From DATLFA01 sp039934635 (GTDB lineage Bacteria > Actinomycetota > Acidimicrobiia > Acidimicrobiales > WLNW01), in assembly GCA_039934635.1 (NCBI GenBank), contig JBDTLT010000006.1, positions 1 to 64,000 of the forward strand: a stretch of 64,000 bases of DNA, read 5' to 3'. The notes beneath the pieces were generated by a model, which saw nothing but the letters and a program-made list of their open reading frames with translations, made no database searches and was not told where the DNA came from. A program made the position numbers and the translations under genes. Below are positions 8,713 to 17,817 of the stretch, piece after piece. The stretch's first letter is position 1, and each line of letters starts with the position of its first letter.

Positions 8713-9858
8713 ATGCGCACGCTGAAAGACCAGGCAATCATCGCCGGCATCGGTCAGACCGAGTTCTCGAAGGCATCGGGACGCAGCGAACTCCAACTCG
8801 CCGCCGAGGCCGGCTTGGCCGCGATCGAAGACGCGGGCATGACACCGGCTGACATCGAAGGACTCGTCACCTTCACACTCGACTCGAGCGACGAGTTGCT
8901 CCTCATGCGCACGCTGGGTATCCCGGAATTGCGGTACTGGTCGCGCACGCCGCACGGCGGTGCGGGAGCACACACGACGGTGCAGCACGCTGCGCTCGCC
9001 GTCGCCAGCGGCGCGGCCAAGGCGGTGCTGGTCTACCGCGCGTTCAACGAGCGCTCGGGACGACGCTTCGGCCAGCCGAACGCGCGGGTTACACCACCAG
9101 GATGGAATTGGTATCTGCCGTTCGGCCTCGATACTCCCGCGAAGATCTACGCGCTTCAGTTCCAGCGGTACATGCACGAGTACGGCCTCACGAACGAAGA
9201 CTTCGGCCGCTACACCGTGGTTGCTCGCAAGCATGCGGCCACCAATCCCAATGCGTGGTTCTACGAGCGCCCGATCACCCTCGAGGACCATCAGAACTCG
9301 CGCTGGATCGTCGAGCCGATCATCCGACTGCTCGACTGCTGTCAAGAGAGCGATGGCGGCGTGGCCATGGTCGTCACCACCGCCGAACGCGCGAACGACT
9401 TGCCGAATCCGGCAGCCCGCATCGCCGCGGTTGCCGATGGCCACCTCATCGACGGCAGCGTCATGTTCAACTACTACCACCCGAATCTCGCCGAGTTTCC
9501 CGAAGCGCGGTTCCTGGCCGAGCAGTTGTACGCGATGGCCGGTGTCGGCCCGCGCGACATCGACGCCGCCATGATCTACGAGAACTTCAGTCCCATCGTG
9601 TTTCTCCAACTCGAAGGTCTCGGCTTTTGCGGTCCGGGCGAGGCGAAGGATTTCATCGCCGACGGCAACATCGAGTTGGGCGGTTCACTGCCCGTCAATA
9701 CGCATGGAGGGCTACTCGGCGAGGCCTACATTCACGGCCTCAACAACATTCTCGAAGCGGTGCGCCAGATCCGCGGCACCGCGGTCAACCAGGTACCCAA
9801 CGCGGAGCACGTCATGGTCGCGGGCGGGCGCAGCGGCATGATCCTCGCGAAGAACTGA
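8713..9858 (+). CDS. Ltp2-like lipid-transfer protein/thiolase fold (probable retro-aldolase subunit)
   Basis: A 381-residue thiolase-superfamily protein. The position that holds the nucleophilic cysteine in true thiolases reads HGGAGAHTTVQHA, with no Cys, so it is not a thiolase. The conserved YENFSP and the C-terminal NTHGGLLGEAYIHGLNN match the Ltp2/SCPx-like group that, with DUF35 partners, cleaves side-chain CoA esters by retro-aldol reaction. It follows its DUF35 partner directly and has GGGTGAGG before ATG 8713. A second pair with the reverse gene order lies at 21599-23224. Natural substrate unknown; a steroid-like or branched-chain acyl-CoA is plausible. Confidence 0.88.
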   Translation: MRTLKDQAIIAGIGQTEFSKASGRSELQLAAEAGLAAIEDAGMTPADIEGLVTFTLDSSDELLLMRTLGIPELRYWSRTPHGGAGAHTTVQHAALAVASGAAKAVLVYRAFNERSGRRFGQPNARVTPPGWNWYLPFGLDTPAKIYALQFQRYMHEYGLTNEDFGRYTVVARKHAATNPNAWFYERPITLEDHQNSRWIVEPIIRLLDCCQESDGGVAMVVTTAERANDLPNPAARIAAVADGHLIDGSVMFNYYHPNLAEFPEARFLAEQLYAMAGVGPRDIDAAMIYENFSPIVFLQLEGLGFCGPGEAKDFIADGNIELGGSLPVNTHGGLLGEAYIHGLNNILEAVRQIRGTAVNQVPNAEHVMVAGGRSGMILAKN

Positions 9859-9895
9859 CTAGCATCGCCGAAATTGCATCCGGGGGGAGGTGATG

Positions 9896-10849
9896 ATGAG
9901 GGCAATTGGCCAGCGCATGCTGCATCTCGTGGCGGTGCTGTTTCTCGTCAGCGTTTCGGCGCTGATACTCGTCGACCTCGCGCCCGGTGACCCGGCGCTC
10001 GAGGTACTCGGACCCGAAGCATCCGACGAGCAGATTGCCTCGATACATCGCGAACTGGGGCTCGACAAGCCATTGCCGACTCGTTACGTCGAGTGGGTCG
10101 GCGACGCCCTGCACGGCGATCTCGGTCGTTCTTTCCGGACCAAGCTCCCGGTGGCGCACGAAATCCGCAGCCGTATTCCGGTCAATCTCGAGCTCTCGGC
10201 GCTTGCACTCATCTTGGCCCTCCTCGTCGCGATTCCGCTCGGTGCGTATGCCGCGCACGTGCGTGAAGGCCGATTCGACCGCGCCAGCAGCGGCGTGACC
10301 TCGTTGATGTTGTCCTCTCCTCCGTTTCTGACCGCGACCCTCTTGGTGTTCATCCTCTCGGTGAAACTCAAGCTGCTGCCGGTGGCGGGGTGGACGCCGA
10401 TGACCGAAGACCTGCACCAGAACCTGCGCCACGTCGCGTTGCCGGTCTTCGCGATGGCGATGCTCGAGCTCGCGCAATTCGCGCGGCTGCTGAGATCGGA
10501 CATGGTCGATACGCTCGACCAGGACTACATCTTGGCGGCCCGTGCGATCGGTCTGCCCCGCCGCCAAATCTTGTTTCGGTATGCGTTCCGACCGTCATCG
10601 ATATCGCTCGTCACGGTGGCCGGTATCGCGCTCGGCCGTCTCATCGGCGGCACCGTCATCATGGAGCAGATCTTCGCGCTGCCAGGGTTGGGCCGGTTGG
10701 TGTTGACTGCTATCAGCGGCAAGGACATCATCGTCGTCCAGGGTGTGGTGCTTTTCGTCGGCACCGTCTACGTCGCACTCAACATGATCATCACTGTCGT
10801 TTACGCGTGGCTCGATCCACGCATCCGGGCGTTGACCGCGCATGGTTGA
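9896..10849 (+). CDS. ABC transporter permease, DppB/OppB type
   Basis: A 317-residue inner-membrane permease with the OppB-type layout: an N-terminal helix (MLHLVAVLFLVSVSALILV), a periplasmic part with LGLDKPLPTRYVEW and GDLGRSF, then five more helices. The ATPase-contacting EAA loop is AARAIGLPRRQILFRYAFRP, and the end carries IMEQIFALPGLGRLV. GTG 9890, ATG 9893 and ATG 9896 are in frame; 9896 gives the best distance from GGGGGGAGG. It overlaps the DppC-type gene by 8 bases. No ATPase genes follow, so the importer must borrow ATPases encoded elsewhere. Confidence 0.92.
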   Translation: MRAIGQRMLHLVAVLFLVSVSALILVDLAPGDPALEVLGPEASDEQIASIHRELGLDKPLPTRYVEWVGDALHGDLGRSFRTKLPVAHEIRSRIPVNLELSALALILALLVAIPLGAYAAHVREGRFDRASSGVTSLMLSSPPFLTATLLVFILSVKLKLLPVAGWTPMTEDLHQNLRHVALPVFAMAMLELAQFARLLRSDMVDTLDQDYILAARAIGLPRRQILFRYAFRPSSISLVTVAGIALGRLIGGTVIMEQIFALPGLGRLVLTAISGKDIIVVQGVVLFVGTVYVALNMIITVVYAWLDPRIRALTAHG

Positions 10850-11753
10850 TCAGATGGTCCCACCGGTAGAGGTCGAACTCGTCGAGCCAACGCGTGCGGC
10901 GCGCAACCGCCGACGCCAGCGCCGAGGACGCGGTCGGTTCGCCTTCGGTTTCGCGACGGGTTGGCTCGGGCTCTGCATCTTCGTGTCGGTCTTCGCCGAC
11001 CTGTTACCGCTCAAGCACTACGCCGAGACACCTGACAAAGGGGTCAGTCAGTTTCGGCGCAAGCCCGGCTTCCGCCTCGATGAACCATTGGGCACCGATT
11101 CGGTCGGCCGCAGCGAATTGTCGCGCGTGATCTACGGGCTGCGGGTCAGTCTGCTATTGGCATTGGGCGCGGTCACACTGGCGATGGTGCTCGGAGTTGC
11201 CTTCGGCGTCACCGCGGGATACCTCCGCGGCTGGTTCGGCCGGATCTTCGATCTCGTCACCGATACCCTCCTCGCCTTCCCCCCACTGATGTTCCTACTC
11301 GCATTGTCGGCCGCTCTGCGTCCCGGCTTCCGCACGCTCACGATCTCCTTGATATTTCTGGCATTTCCGACGCAAGCGAAGGTCGCTCGCGCCAATACGC
11401 TGACGTTCGCCAGCCGCGAGTTCGTACTCGCTGCCCGAGCGATGGGGGCGAAGTCGCGACGCATCATCGTGCGAGAGATCATGCCGAACGTCGCGCTGCC
11501 GGTGATGTCGGTGTCGTTCCTCGCGATGGCAGGGCTCATCGTGGCCGAAGGTTCGCTGAGCTTCCTCGGCGTGGGCATTCCCGGGCCGACCCCGGCGCTC
11601 GGCGCGATGGTGGCCGACGGGCGCCCGAACTTGGCGACGTCGCCCCATCTCGTCTTCGTGCCCGGCATCGTGTTGTTGCTCACGGTCTTCTCCCTGAACA
11701 CCGTCGGCGATCGCGCTCGCGCCGTTCTTGGCCTGCGTGAGCTCGCGGCGTAG
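10842..11753 (+). CDS. ABC transporter permease, DppC/OppC type
   Basis: A 303-residue second permease of the peptide/nickel/opine importer family. A basic cytoplasmic N-terminus (RAARNRRRQRRGRGR) precedes the first helix, and the family motif LGTDSVGRSELSRVIYGLRV follows, as in OppC (GTDxxGRD). The EAA loop is AARAMGAKSRRIIVREIMPN. It overlaps the DppB-type gene and is followed 90 bases later by the binding lipoprotein. With the preceding permease it forms the membrane channel of one importer. Confidence 0.92.
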   Translation: MVDQMVPPVEVELVEPTRAARNRRRQRRGRGRFAFGFATGWLGLCIFVSVFADLLPLKHYAETPDKGVSQFRRKPGFRLDEPLGTDSVGRSELSRVIYGLRVSLLLALGAVTLAMVLGVAFGVTAGYLRGWFGRIFDLVTDTLLAFPPLMFLLALSAALRPGFRTLTISLIFLAFPTQAKVARANTLTFASREFVLAARAMGAKSRRIIVREIMPNVALPVMSVSFLAMAGLIVAEGSLSFLGVGIPGPTPALGAMVADGRPNLATSPHLVFVPGIVLLLTVFSLNTVGDRARAVLGLRELAA

Positions 11754-11843
11754 CGGCCGAGACCGCTCACCCATCTCTATAGGCCTGGACCCAAACGGCA
11801 TAGGTTTGCTAGGTTCCGCTCTCGAACCTTGGGGGAGGGTCAC

Positions 11844-13466
11844 ATGAAGCGTTTCCGGGGGCTGATCTCGTTTTTCCTTGCCGCGGCCTTGTTGGCGACC
11901 GCCTGCGGCGACTCGAAAGGCGACGATGCCACACCAAGCCAGACGGGCACGCCGGGCACCGGTGCCGTTGCGTCGACGACCTCGCTGCAACCGGTCACGG
12001 GGGGCAAGCTTTCGGTGCTGATCACTTCGGAGACCCGCGGCATGGATCCCATCGCGGTGACGGGTTCCTCGGGCCTCGGCGGCGAGCCGCCGCGCATGTA
12101 TGCCGTGTACGACGCACTCATGCTCACCGACAACAAAACCGGTGAAGTCAAACCGGCCTTGGCCGAGTCGCTGACATCCACCGATCGCATCGTCTGGACG
12201 CTCAAGCTGCGGCCGAACGTCAAGTTCTCCGACGGCACGCCATATGACGCCGAAGCGGTGAAGTTCAACTGGGATCGTCACAACGATCCCGCGCTCAATT
12301 CCACGGCGCGCCCGCTCATCCAGTCGATGAAGTCGATCGAAGTCGTCGACGCGCTGACGCTGAAAGTCACGCTCAACGCGGAGAACGGTCAGTTCCCGCG
12401 CAACGTGGCATCGAATCTGGCATGGTCGGCCTCGCCGACTGCAGTCAAGGCCAAAGGCAAGGACTACGGAACCACTGCAGCCAACATCGTCGGCGCGGGC
12501 CCGTTCATCATGAAGGAGTGGACACGCGACTCCAAGATGGTGCTTACGCGCAACCCGACCTACTGGCAGACCGGCAAGCCCTACCTCGACGAGCTGGAAT
12601 TCCGAGTCATGCCTGACGAGACGCAGCGGTTGAACAGTCTCACCACGGGTGAAGCAGATCTCGCGTGGCTCAACACATTGCCGGTGCAAAAGCAGGCGAA
12701 GGACGCAGGCCTGGTCGCGCAGCGCGTCAACGGCGTCGGGGCTTCCGGTCTTCAATTCAACCTCACCAAAGAGCCGTTCAACGACGCCCGTGCCCGCAAG
12801 GCGGTGCAACTCGCTATCGATCCGGCACAGCTCGCCCAAGTCGCGACCGACGGATTGGACGAACCCATCGCGTCGTGGTTCCCGGCAACTACACCGTGGT
12901 ACGACGCGGCAGTGGTATTCCCCAAATTCAGCACGACCGAGGCACAGAAACTGGTGGACGCGTACGTCGCAGAGAAGGGCAAGAACCTCGAATTCACCCT
13001 CACCACGAGCGACGCCGGCGCCAACCCGAAGATCGCGGAGTTCATCGCCGCCGCCCTGAACAAACTGCAGAAGGTCAGCGTCAAGACCGAACTCAAACCC
13101 GGTGCGCAAACAACTTCCGACTTGCGGGCCAAGAACTATCAGATGATTCCTTACGCGTTCCTCGGCGCCGACCCCGAACCGCAGTTCTACGACTCGTGGC
13201 ACTCGAAGGGCACACGCAACTTCAGTGGATACAACAACCCGCTCGTCGACGCGGCGCTCTTGCGGGCTCGCAACGCGACGGATACCGCGACGCGCAAGAA
13301 GGAATACACCGACGTGCAGAAATTGCTGATCGACGACGGCATCCCGATGATCATCACTACTCGCACCGTCACTGCGTTGACGACGAAGAAGGATCGCGTG
13401 CAAGGTATCGAGATGTGGGAAGACGGTGGCGGCGTATTCTTCGACAAGTTGTGGATCAAGAAGTAG
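11844..13466 (+). CDS. ABC transporter substrate-binding lipoprotein (SBP family 5)
   Basis: A 540-residue solute-binding protein of the oligopeptide/opine class. It has a lipoprotein signal peptide ending in LLATACGD, a Thr/Gly-rich linker, and family-5 landmarks such as LRPNVKFSDGTPYDAEAVKF and ARKAVQLAIDP. It is anchored outside the membrane and presents a substrate to the permeases just upstream. The start is ATG 11844 after GGGGGAGGG. The 90-base gap from the permease gene may hold its own promoter. Given its neighbours, a non-peptide organic substrate is plausible, but nothing proves it. Confidence 0.93.
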   Translation: MKRFRGLISFFLAAALLATACGDSKGDDATPSQTGTPGTGAVASTTSLQPVTGGKLSVLITSETRGMDPIAVTGSSGLGGEPPRMYAVYDALMLTDNKTGEVKPALAESLTSTDRIVWTLKLRPNVKFSDGTPYDAEAVKFNWDRHNDPALNSTARPLIQSMKSIEVVDALTLKVTLNAENGQFPRNVASNLAWSASPTAVKAKGKDYGTTAANIVGAGPFIMKEWTRDSKMVLTRNPTYWQTGKPYLDELEFRVMPDETQRLNSLTTGEADLAWLNTLPVQKQAKDAGLVAQRVNGVGASGLQFNLTKEPFNDARARKAVQLAIDPAQLAQVATDGLDEPIASWFPATTPWYDAAVVFPKFSTTEAQKLVDAYVAEKGKNLEFTLTTSDAGANPKIAEFIAAALNKLQKVSVKTELKPGAQTTSDLRAKNYQMIPYAFLGADPEPQFYDSWHSKGTRNFSGYNNPLVDAALLRARNATDTATRKKEYTDVQKLLIDDGIPMIITTRTVTALTTKKDRVQGIEMWEDGGGVFFDKLWIKK

Positions 13467-13469
13467 CAG

Positions 13470-14066
13470 TCAGGGCTTCGGCCACTCGCCGGTAGCCATC
13501 GCGACCACGAAGAGGTCGACGAGTCGCTCGAACGTCTCGTCGGCCTCGCCGCTCGCGTAGGAACCATGCGCCTCGGCCAACGTGAACCCGCGCATCGCCG
13601 CGCTGAACGCACGGTGGCTGTGGCGCACGCGGTGCTCGTCGAGCCCGAATCCACGCAACGTTGCGCGAATCGGCTCGGCAAGTCGCCGTCCCGCCTCCTC
13701 GAACTCGGGGTCGCGTTCGGTAGGAGCCACGAAGAGCAGCCGCGCCCGCAGAGGATGGGCTTTGGCGAAGCTGCGATACACATGGGCGACGGCATAGAGA
13801 CCATCGACGCCCGAGCGGCCGAGTGCGGCTTCCCACAACTGTTGGGCGAGATCGGACTGGCTGACGATCGCCATCCGCCGATGAAGATCATCGATCGAGT
13901 TCACGTGTGTGTAGAGCGACGTGACGTGGCATCCGAGGCGACGGGCGACCTTTGCCAAGGTGACTGCGGCGACGCCCTCCTCGTCGGCAATCTCGAGCGC
14001 CCCGGCCACCACGGCATCAGGACTGAGCGAGCGCGCTCTGATACTGGTCGACGCCCCATCTTCCAT
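13470..14066 (-). CDS. TetR-family transcriptional regulator
   Basis: A 198-residue TetR-type repressor. The N-terminal helix-turn-helix is visible as AVTLAKVARRLGCHVTSLYT (about residues 34-53), followed by HVNSIDDLHRRM. The C-terminal ligand domain holds WEAALGRSGVDGLYAVAHVY and resembles the WHG/TetR_C group. It lies between the importer genes and the amidohydrolase at 14166-15233, so it is a local candidate regulator of the island. A small inverted repeat at 14084-14097, 18 bases before its start, could be its autoregulatory site; that site does not match the ATAGTAG palindromes. Confidence 0.9.
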   Translation of the reverse strand: MEDGASTSIRARSLSPDAVVAGALEIADEEGVAAVTLAKVARRLGCHVTSLYTHVNSIDDLHRRMAIVSQSDLAQQLWEAALGRSGVDGLYAVAHVYRSFAKAHPLRARLLFVAPTERDPEFEEAGRRLAEPIRATLRGFGLDEHRVRHSHRAFSAAMRGFTLAEAHGSYASGEADETFERLVDLFVVAMATGEWPKP

Positions 14067-14083
14067 ACGGCGACCGTAGCGCG

Positions 14084-14097
14084 AAATCCTATGATTT
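14084..14097. promoter_or_regulatory. short inverted repeat upstream of tetR
   Basis: AAATC (14084-14088) and GATTT (14093-14097) form a 5-bp inverted repeat around CTAT, in a locally AT-rich stretch just before the TetR gene at 14066. Position and symmetry fit an autorepression operator, but the arms are short and chance is possible. Confidence 0.35.
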
Positions 14098-14165
14098 AGG
14101 GACAGAAGCGACTGCCCATGGCGTTGATCCCAGGCGCAAAAACCCCGAATCCGGGTCGCGTGCCG

Positions 14166-15233
14166 TCACAGATTCCAAACTCGGGTGGCATTGCCCGCCA
14201 CGATCAACTGTCGCTCGTCGGCCGGAACCCCCTGCAACGACTTTTCGACCATCGCCCGAGAATTGGGCCAGCTGGAAACGGGGTGCGGGTAATCCGACGA
14301 CCACATGATGTTCTCGACGCCGAGTCGATGCCGAAGGAGCTGGATCGCATCGGGCTCATCGATGTACGTCAGGAAGAGGTTGCGATGGAAATAGAAACTG
14401 GGCAGCTCGGAGAGCGCGGGATATCGATACCCGCGACGCACGACTTTGTCGTCGAGACTGTTGAGGAACCAGGCCACCCATAACAACCCCGCTTCGACAA
14501 ACACCACCTTCAAGCGAGGAAACTTCTCGAGCGTGCCGCCGAGTAGCCACATGCCGATGGCCTCTCCCGAGGAGAGCCCCGTCATCGTGGCCATCAGCGC
14601 TTGCTGTGGTGTTGGATCGCGTTGCGCCAAGTCTTCGAGACGTGTCGTCAGACCGATGTGCAAACAGATCGGCAGGTCGGTTTCTTGAATCGCCGCCCAG
14701 AGCGGGTCGTAGCGCTCGTCGTAGTAGTCGGGCAGGTCGAGTTCGGTCGGGAACACGGGCAGCTGCAACGACTTGCCGCCGCTCTCGGCCACACGACGCA
14801 CCTCGCTTGCCGCGAACTCGATGTCGTGAATCGGTATCTGGTACGACACGACCAGGCGCTTCGGATCAACCGCGGCGAAGTCTCGTAGGGTGTCGTTGAA
14901 CGCGTGCGTCGCCTCTTGCCATCCGCGACGAATGCGATAGAGGAACCGGTAGGCGCTGACCTCGCAATAGAGCACTTCGGTTTGCACACCGTCGGTGTCC
15001 ATGTCGGTGAGACGCTCGTGCGGGTCGGCATTGCCCGGCCTCCCGAACGCGGGATGACTGAACGTCTGCATCATCGATTGGTTCGCCGCGCCCGCCGGCG
15101 CGTTCATCACGCGCCGTTGAAACTGTGCAGTCGCCTCGTCGTAGTCCTCGTGGAACGTGTCCGCCAGCCGCTCTTTCACTTGCTCGTGACGAACCGTCAC
15201 ATGCGAGTCGGCCGAGATCAACGCTTCGTCCAT
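14166..15233 (-). CDS. COG2159 amidohydrolase-family protein (paralogue of 5735-6799)
   Basis: A 355-residue TIM-barrel protein, clearly the close paralogue of the amidohydrolase at 5735-6799. It shares ISADSH at the N-terminus, RLVVSYQIPIHDI, the barrel strand CLHIGL, FVEAGLLWVAWF and the metal-binding WSSDYPHPVSSWPNSR. CAGGAGG precedes ATG 15233, which is preferred over 15257. It is transcribed divergently from the tandem CoA-transferase operon, and a perfect 14-bp palindrome lies 22 bases upstream of its start. It may act on a product of the same pathway; reaction type (hydrolase, decarboxylase or hydratase) is undecided. Confidence 0.9.
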   Translation of the reverse strand: MDEALISADSHVTVRHEQVKERLADTFHEDYDEATAQFQRRVMNAPAGAANQSMMQTFSHPAFGRPGNADPHERLTDMDTDGVQTEVLYCEVSAYRFLYRIRRGWQEATHAFNDTLRDFAAVDPKRLVVSYQIPIHDIEFAASEVRRVAESGGKSLQLPVFPTELDLPDYYDERYDPLWAAIQETDLPICLHIGLTTRLEDLAQRDPTPQQALMATMTGLSSGEAIGMWLLGGTLEKFPRLKVVFVEAGLLWVAWFLNSLDDKVVRRGYRYPALSELPSFYFHRNLFLTYIDEPDAIQLLRHRLGVENIMWSSDYPHPVSSWPNSRAMVEKSLQGVPADERQLIVAGNATRVWNL

Positions 15234-15255
15234 GACGGACCTCCTGCTGCTCGTC

Positions 15256-15269
15256 ATAGTAGCTACTAT
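15256..15269. promoter_or_regulatory. perfect 14-bp palindrome in the divergent promoter
   Basis: ATAGTAGCTACTAT is a perfect palindrome. It sits between the amidohydrolase starting at 15233 (minus) and the CoA-transferase starting at 15308 (plus), so one bound dimer could control both. A two-mismatch copy lies before the paralogous amidohydrolase at 5735. This points to a shared regulator, probably TetR-like. Confidence 0.65.
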
Positions 15270-15307
15270 CGTCGGATTGGGGCACTGCTCCCGGGGGAGG
15301 TATGGCC

Positions 15308-17800
15308 ATGACGGGGGTGCTGTCCGGCGTACGGGTTCTCGATCTGTCGTGGGGCGTCGCGGGTCCGGCGGCGGCGATGTTGTTGTGCACGCACGGGGCC
15401 GAGGTCACGCGCATCGAACGTCCCGGCGAGGATCCCTTCGCCGACTGGCTCGACTACCGCGTGTATCACCGCGGCAAGCGTTCGGCCGTGCTCGATCTGG
15501 CCGAAACGGACGATCGGGAACGCTTCCTCGCGTTGGCGTCCAACGCAGATGTCGTCATCGAGTCATTTGCTCCCGGTGTCACCGCGCGCTTCGGCATCGA
15601 CTATCCGACACTGCGGGCGCGCAACGAGCGCCTCGTGTACTGCTCGATCACCGGATACGGACCCGACAGTCGACATCGTGATCGTCCGGCCTACGACCAA
15701 TTGGTTGCGGCCCGCACCGGTTTCCAATGGGAAGCGCGCGCATGGCCCGGGTCGTCCGCCGACCACGTCGCCGGTCGCGACCTCTTCGGTCCCGCGACCG
15801 AGCTGCCGGCCGCCGAACGGCATTGGTTCGACCGCAACGGTCCGGTCTTCACTGCAACACCTGCACCCAGCATCTCTACCGCGTATCTCGCAGCACTCGG
15901 AGCGAGCGCCGCCCTGCGCGCCCGCGAGACGACCGGCCGCGGCCAACACGTCGAAACATCGTTGCTGCAGGGCATCGTCGCGTATCAAGGCTCGATGTGG
16001 CAGCGCAGCGAGCACGCGAGCGACATGACCGGCCGTCCCACGTCGATGGGCGAGATCATGAACCATGGCCCGGGCATCACGATCATGTCGGGTTCGTGGT
16101 GCTTTTACGAGTGCGCGGACGGTCGATGGATCAACCAATGGACCTCGCGGCCCGAGTGGGCGATCCTCGCCGGCGCCGGCGATGAGTTGCGCCATCCTGA
16201 TCCAGCAGCGCTCGACGCGTTCCTCGCCGAGACCGGTGGACGCAATGCCGATCTCGAGACGCTGTTGCGCGTGCGCATGCAGGCAAAGCCGATTTTCGCG
16301 AAGTTCCCCCAAGCCGATTGGGTGCGCCTCGCGGCAGAGGCGAGTGTGGCGTTGCAACCGGTACGACCGCCCGAAGAAGTGCTGTGTGACCCAGCGCTGA
16401 TCGAAGACGGCTGGATCGCCGATGTCGATGACCCCGATCTCGGGCCGTTGCGTCAGCCGGGCGTCTTCTACCGCTTGGGGCGTACGCCGGGAGCGGTGCC
16501 CGGCGCGGCACCGCATCGCGGCGAGCACACGGAGGTGGTGCGCGATGAGGCTGCCGCGGTGACCACTACACAAGGGGCCACCGCCGGCGCAGCGGTGACG
16601 CTCGCCGGCCCACTCGCGGGGATACGTGTGCTCGACTTCGGCCTCGCGGTCGCCGGCCCGTGGGGCGGCGAATTGTTGGCGCAACTCGGTGCGGAGGTCA
16701 TCAAGATCGATCCACCGAAACAGAACATGTGGCTGAGCACAAACATGGCCATGAAGGTCAATCGCAGCAAGCGCCACGTGTCGCTCGACGTCAAGTCGGT
16801 CGAAGGACTCGCCATCGCATACGACCTCGTGCGTCAAAGTGACGTCGTGCTCATGAACATCCGCCCGCAGGCCGCAACCAAGCTGCACCTCGACTACGAC
16901 TCTCTGCGCGCCGTCAACCAATCGTTGGTGTATTGCCGCACCGCCGGCTTCGACCGGTCGCGCGCACACCTGCCCGGCAACGACCAGACCGGCAACGCGC
17001 TCGGCGGCACCGAATGGGAAGACGGCGGCATGGCGCACGGCGGCCGGCCGTATTTCAGCGGCGCGAGCGGCGGCGACCTCGGCAACGGCTATCTGTCTGC
17101 CATCGGCATCGTGCAAGCGCTCTACCACCGCGATCGCACGGGTGAAGGGCAAGAGGTCCACACCAACATCGTCAATGCGTCGATGTTCAGCTCGGCGCGG
17201 GTGTACACCACGCCCGATGGGCAACGCTTCGAGCGGCCGACCGTCGATGCCGAGTTGTTGGGCCTCGGTGCGCTCTACCGTTTGTACGAGTGCCGCGAGG
17301 GCTGGCTGTGCCTTGCGACGTTCGGTGAGGCGCACTGGGACGCGCTCGCCCGCGCCGTGCCGGTGCTCGGCACCGACACGCGATTTGCCACACGGGCCGA
17401 GCGCACGGCCAACGACGACGCACTCGCGACAGTGCTCGCGGCGCAGTTCCGTTCCGACACCGCCTCGCACTGGTTCGACCGGCTCGATCAGGCCGGAGTT
17501 CCTTGCGAGGTCTCGTCGAACGAGTTCTCGCAGACCGTGCTCGACGATCCCGAGTTGCGCGAGCGAGAGTTGATCGTCTCGCGCGACGGACACCTCATCC
17601 ACGGACGCATGGAGATGTTCGGCCGGTTGATCGACTTCTCCGACACACGGGCGGAGATCGGCGGGCCGCCGGCCGTACCCGGCCAGCACAGCCGCGAGGT
17701 GCTGCAGCAGTTCGGCTATAGCGACGCGCAGATCGATCAGCTGTGCGCCACTTCGGTTTTGTTCGAGAGCGCCGCGCCGATCACGGCGTCGACGGCGTGA
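15308..17800 (+). CDS. tandem CaiB/BaiF (family III) CoA-transferase, double-length
   Basis: An 830-residue protein made of two family III CoA-transferase repeats, about residues 1-405 (from VRVLDLSWGVAGP) and 430-815 (from IRVLDFGLAVAGP). Single enzymes of this family are about 400 residues and work as interlocked dimers. The catalytic aspartate of the D-x-x-x-G helix is present only in the second half (D590, in GASGGDLGNGYLSAIG); the first half has Ser188 there (PAPSISTAYLAALG). The enzyme should therefore carry one working site per chain. GGGGGAGG fits ATG 15308 better than ATG 15302. It is the first gene of the operon. Confidence 0.92.
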   Translation: MTGVLSGVRVLDLSWGVAGPAAAMLLCTHGAEVTRIERPGEDPFADWLDYRVYHRGKRSAVLDLAETDDRERFLALASNADVVIESFAPGVTARFGIDYPTLRARNERLVYCSITGYGPDSRHRDRPAYDQLVAARTGFQWEARAWPGSSADHVAGRDLFGPATELPAAERHWFDRNGPVFTATPAPSISTAYLAALGASAALRARETTGRGQHVETSLLQGIVAYQGSMWQRSEHASDMTGRPTSMGEIMNHGPGITIMSGSWCFYECADGRWINQWTSRPEWAILAGAGDELRHPDPAALDAFLAETGGRNADLETLLRVRMQAKPIFAKFPQADWVRLAAEASVALQPVRPPEEVLCDPALIEDGWIADVDDPDLGPLRQPGVFYRLGRTPGAVPGAAPHRGEHTEVVRDEAAAVTTTQGATAGAAVTLAGPLAGIRVLDFGLAVAGPWGGELLAQLGAEVIKIDPPKQNMWLSTNMAMKVNRSKRHVSLDVKSVEGLAIAYDLVRQSDVVLMNIRPQAATKLHLDYDSLRAVNQSLVYCRTAGFDRSRAHLPGNDQTGNALGGTEWEDGGMAHGGRPYFSGASGGDLGNGYLSAIGIVQALYHRDRTGEGQEVHTNIVNASMFSSARVYTTPDGQRFERPTVDAELLGLGALYRLYECREGWLCLATFGEAHWDALARAVPVLGTDTRFATRAERTANDDALATVLAAQFRSDTASHWFDRLDQAGVPCEVSSNEFSQTVLDDPELRERELIVSRDGHLIHGRMEMFGRLIDFSDTRAEIGGPPAVPGQHSREVLQQFGYSDAQIDQLCATSVLFESAAPITASTA

Positions 17801-17817
17801 GAGAGATGGGGTAATCA

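Noticed and set aside
7198..9609. An 803-codon open frame on the minus strand covering the kinase and beyond
   Set aside because: Only the part below about 8217 resembles a protein family; the rest is the antisense of the DUF35 and Ltp2-like genes, and GC-rich codon bias keeps the frame open.
11295..13403. A 702-codon minus-strand open frame opposite the ABC permease and binding protein
   Set aside because: It has Arg/His-rich shadow composition and no recognisable domain, while the plus strand holds clear ABC transporter genes.
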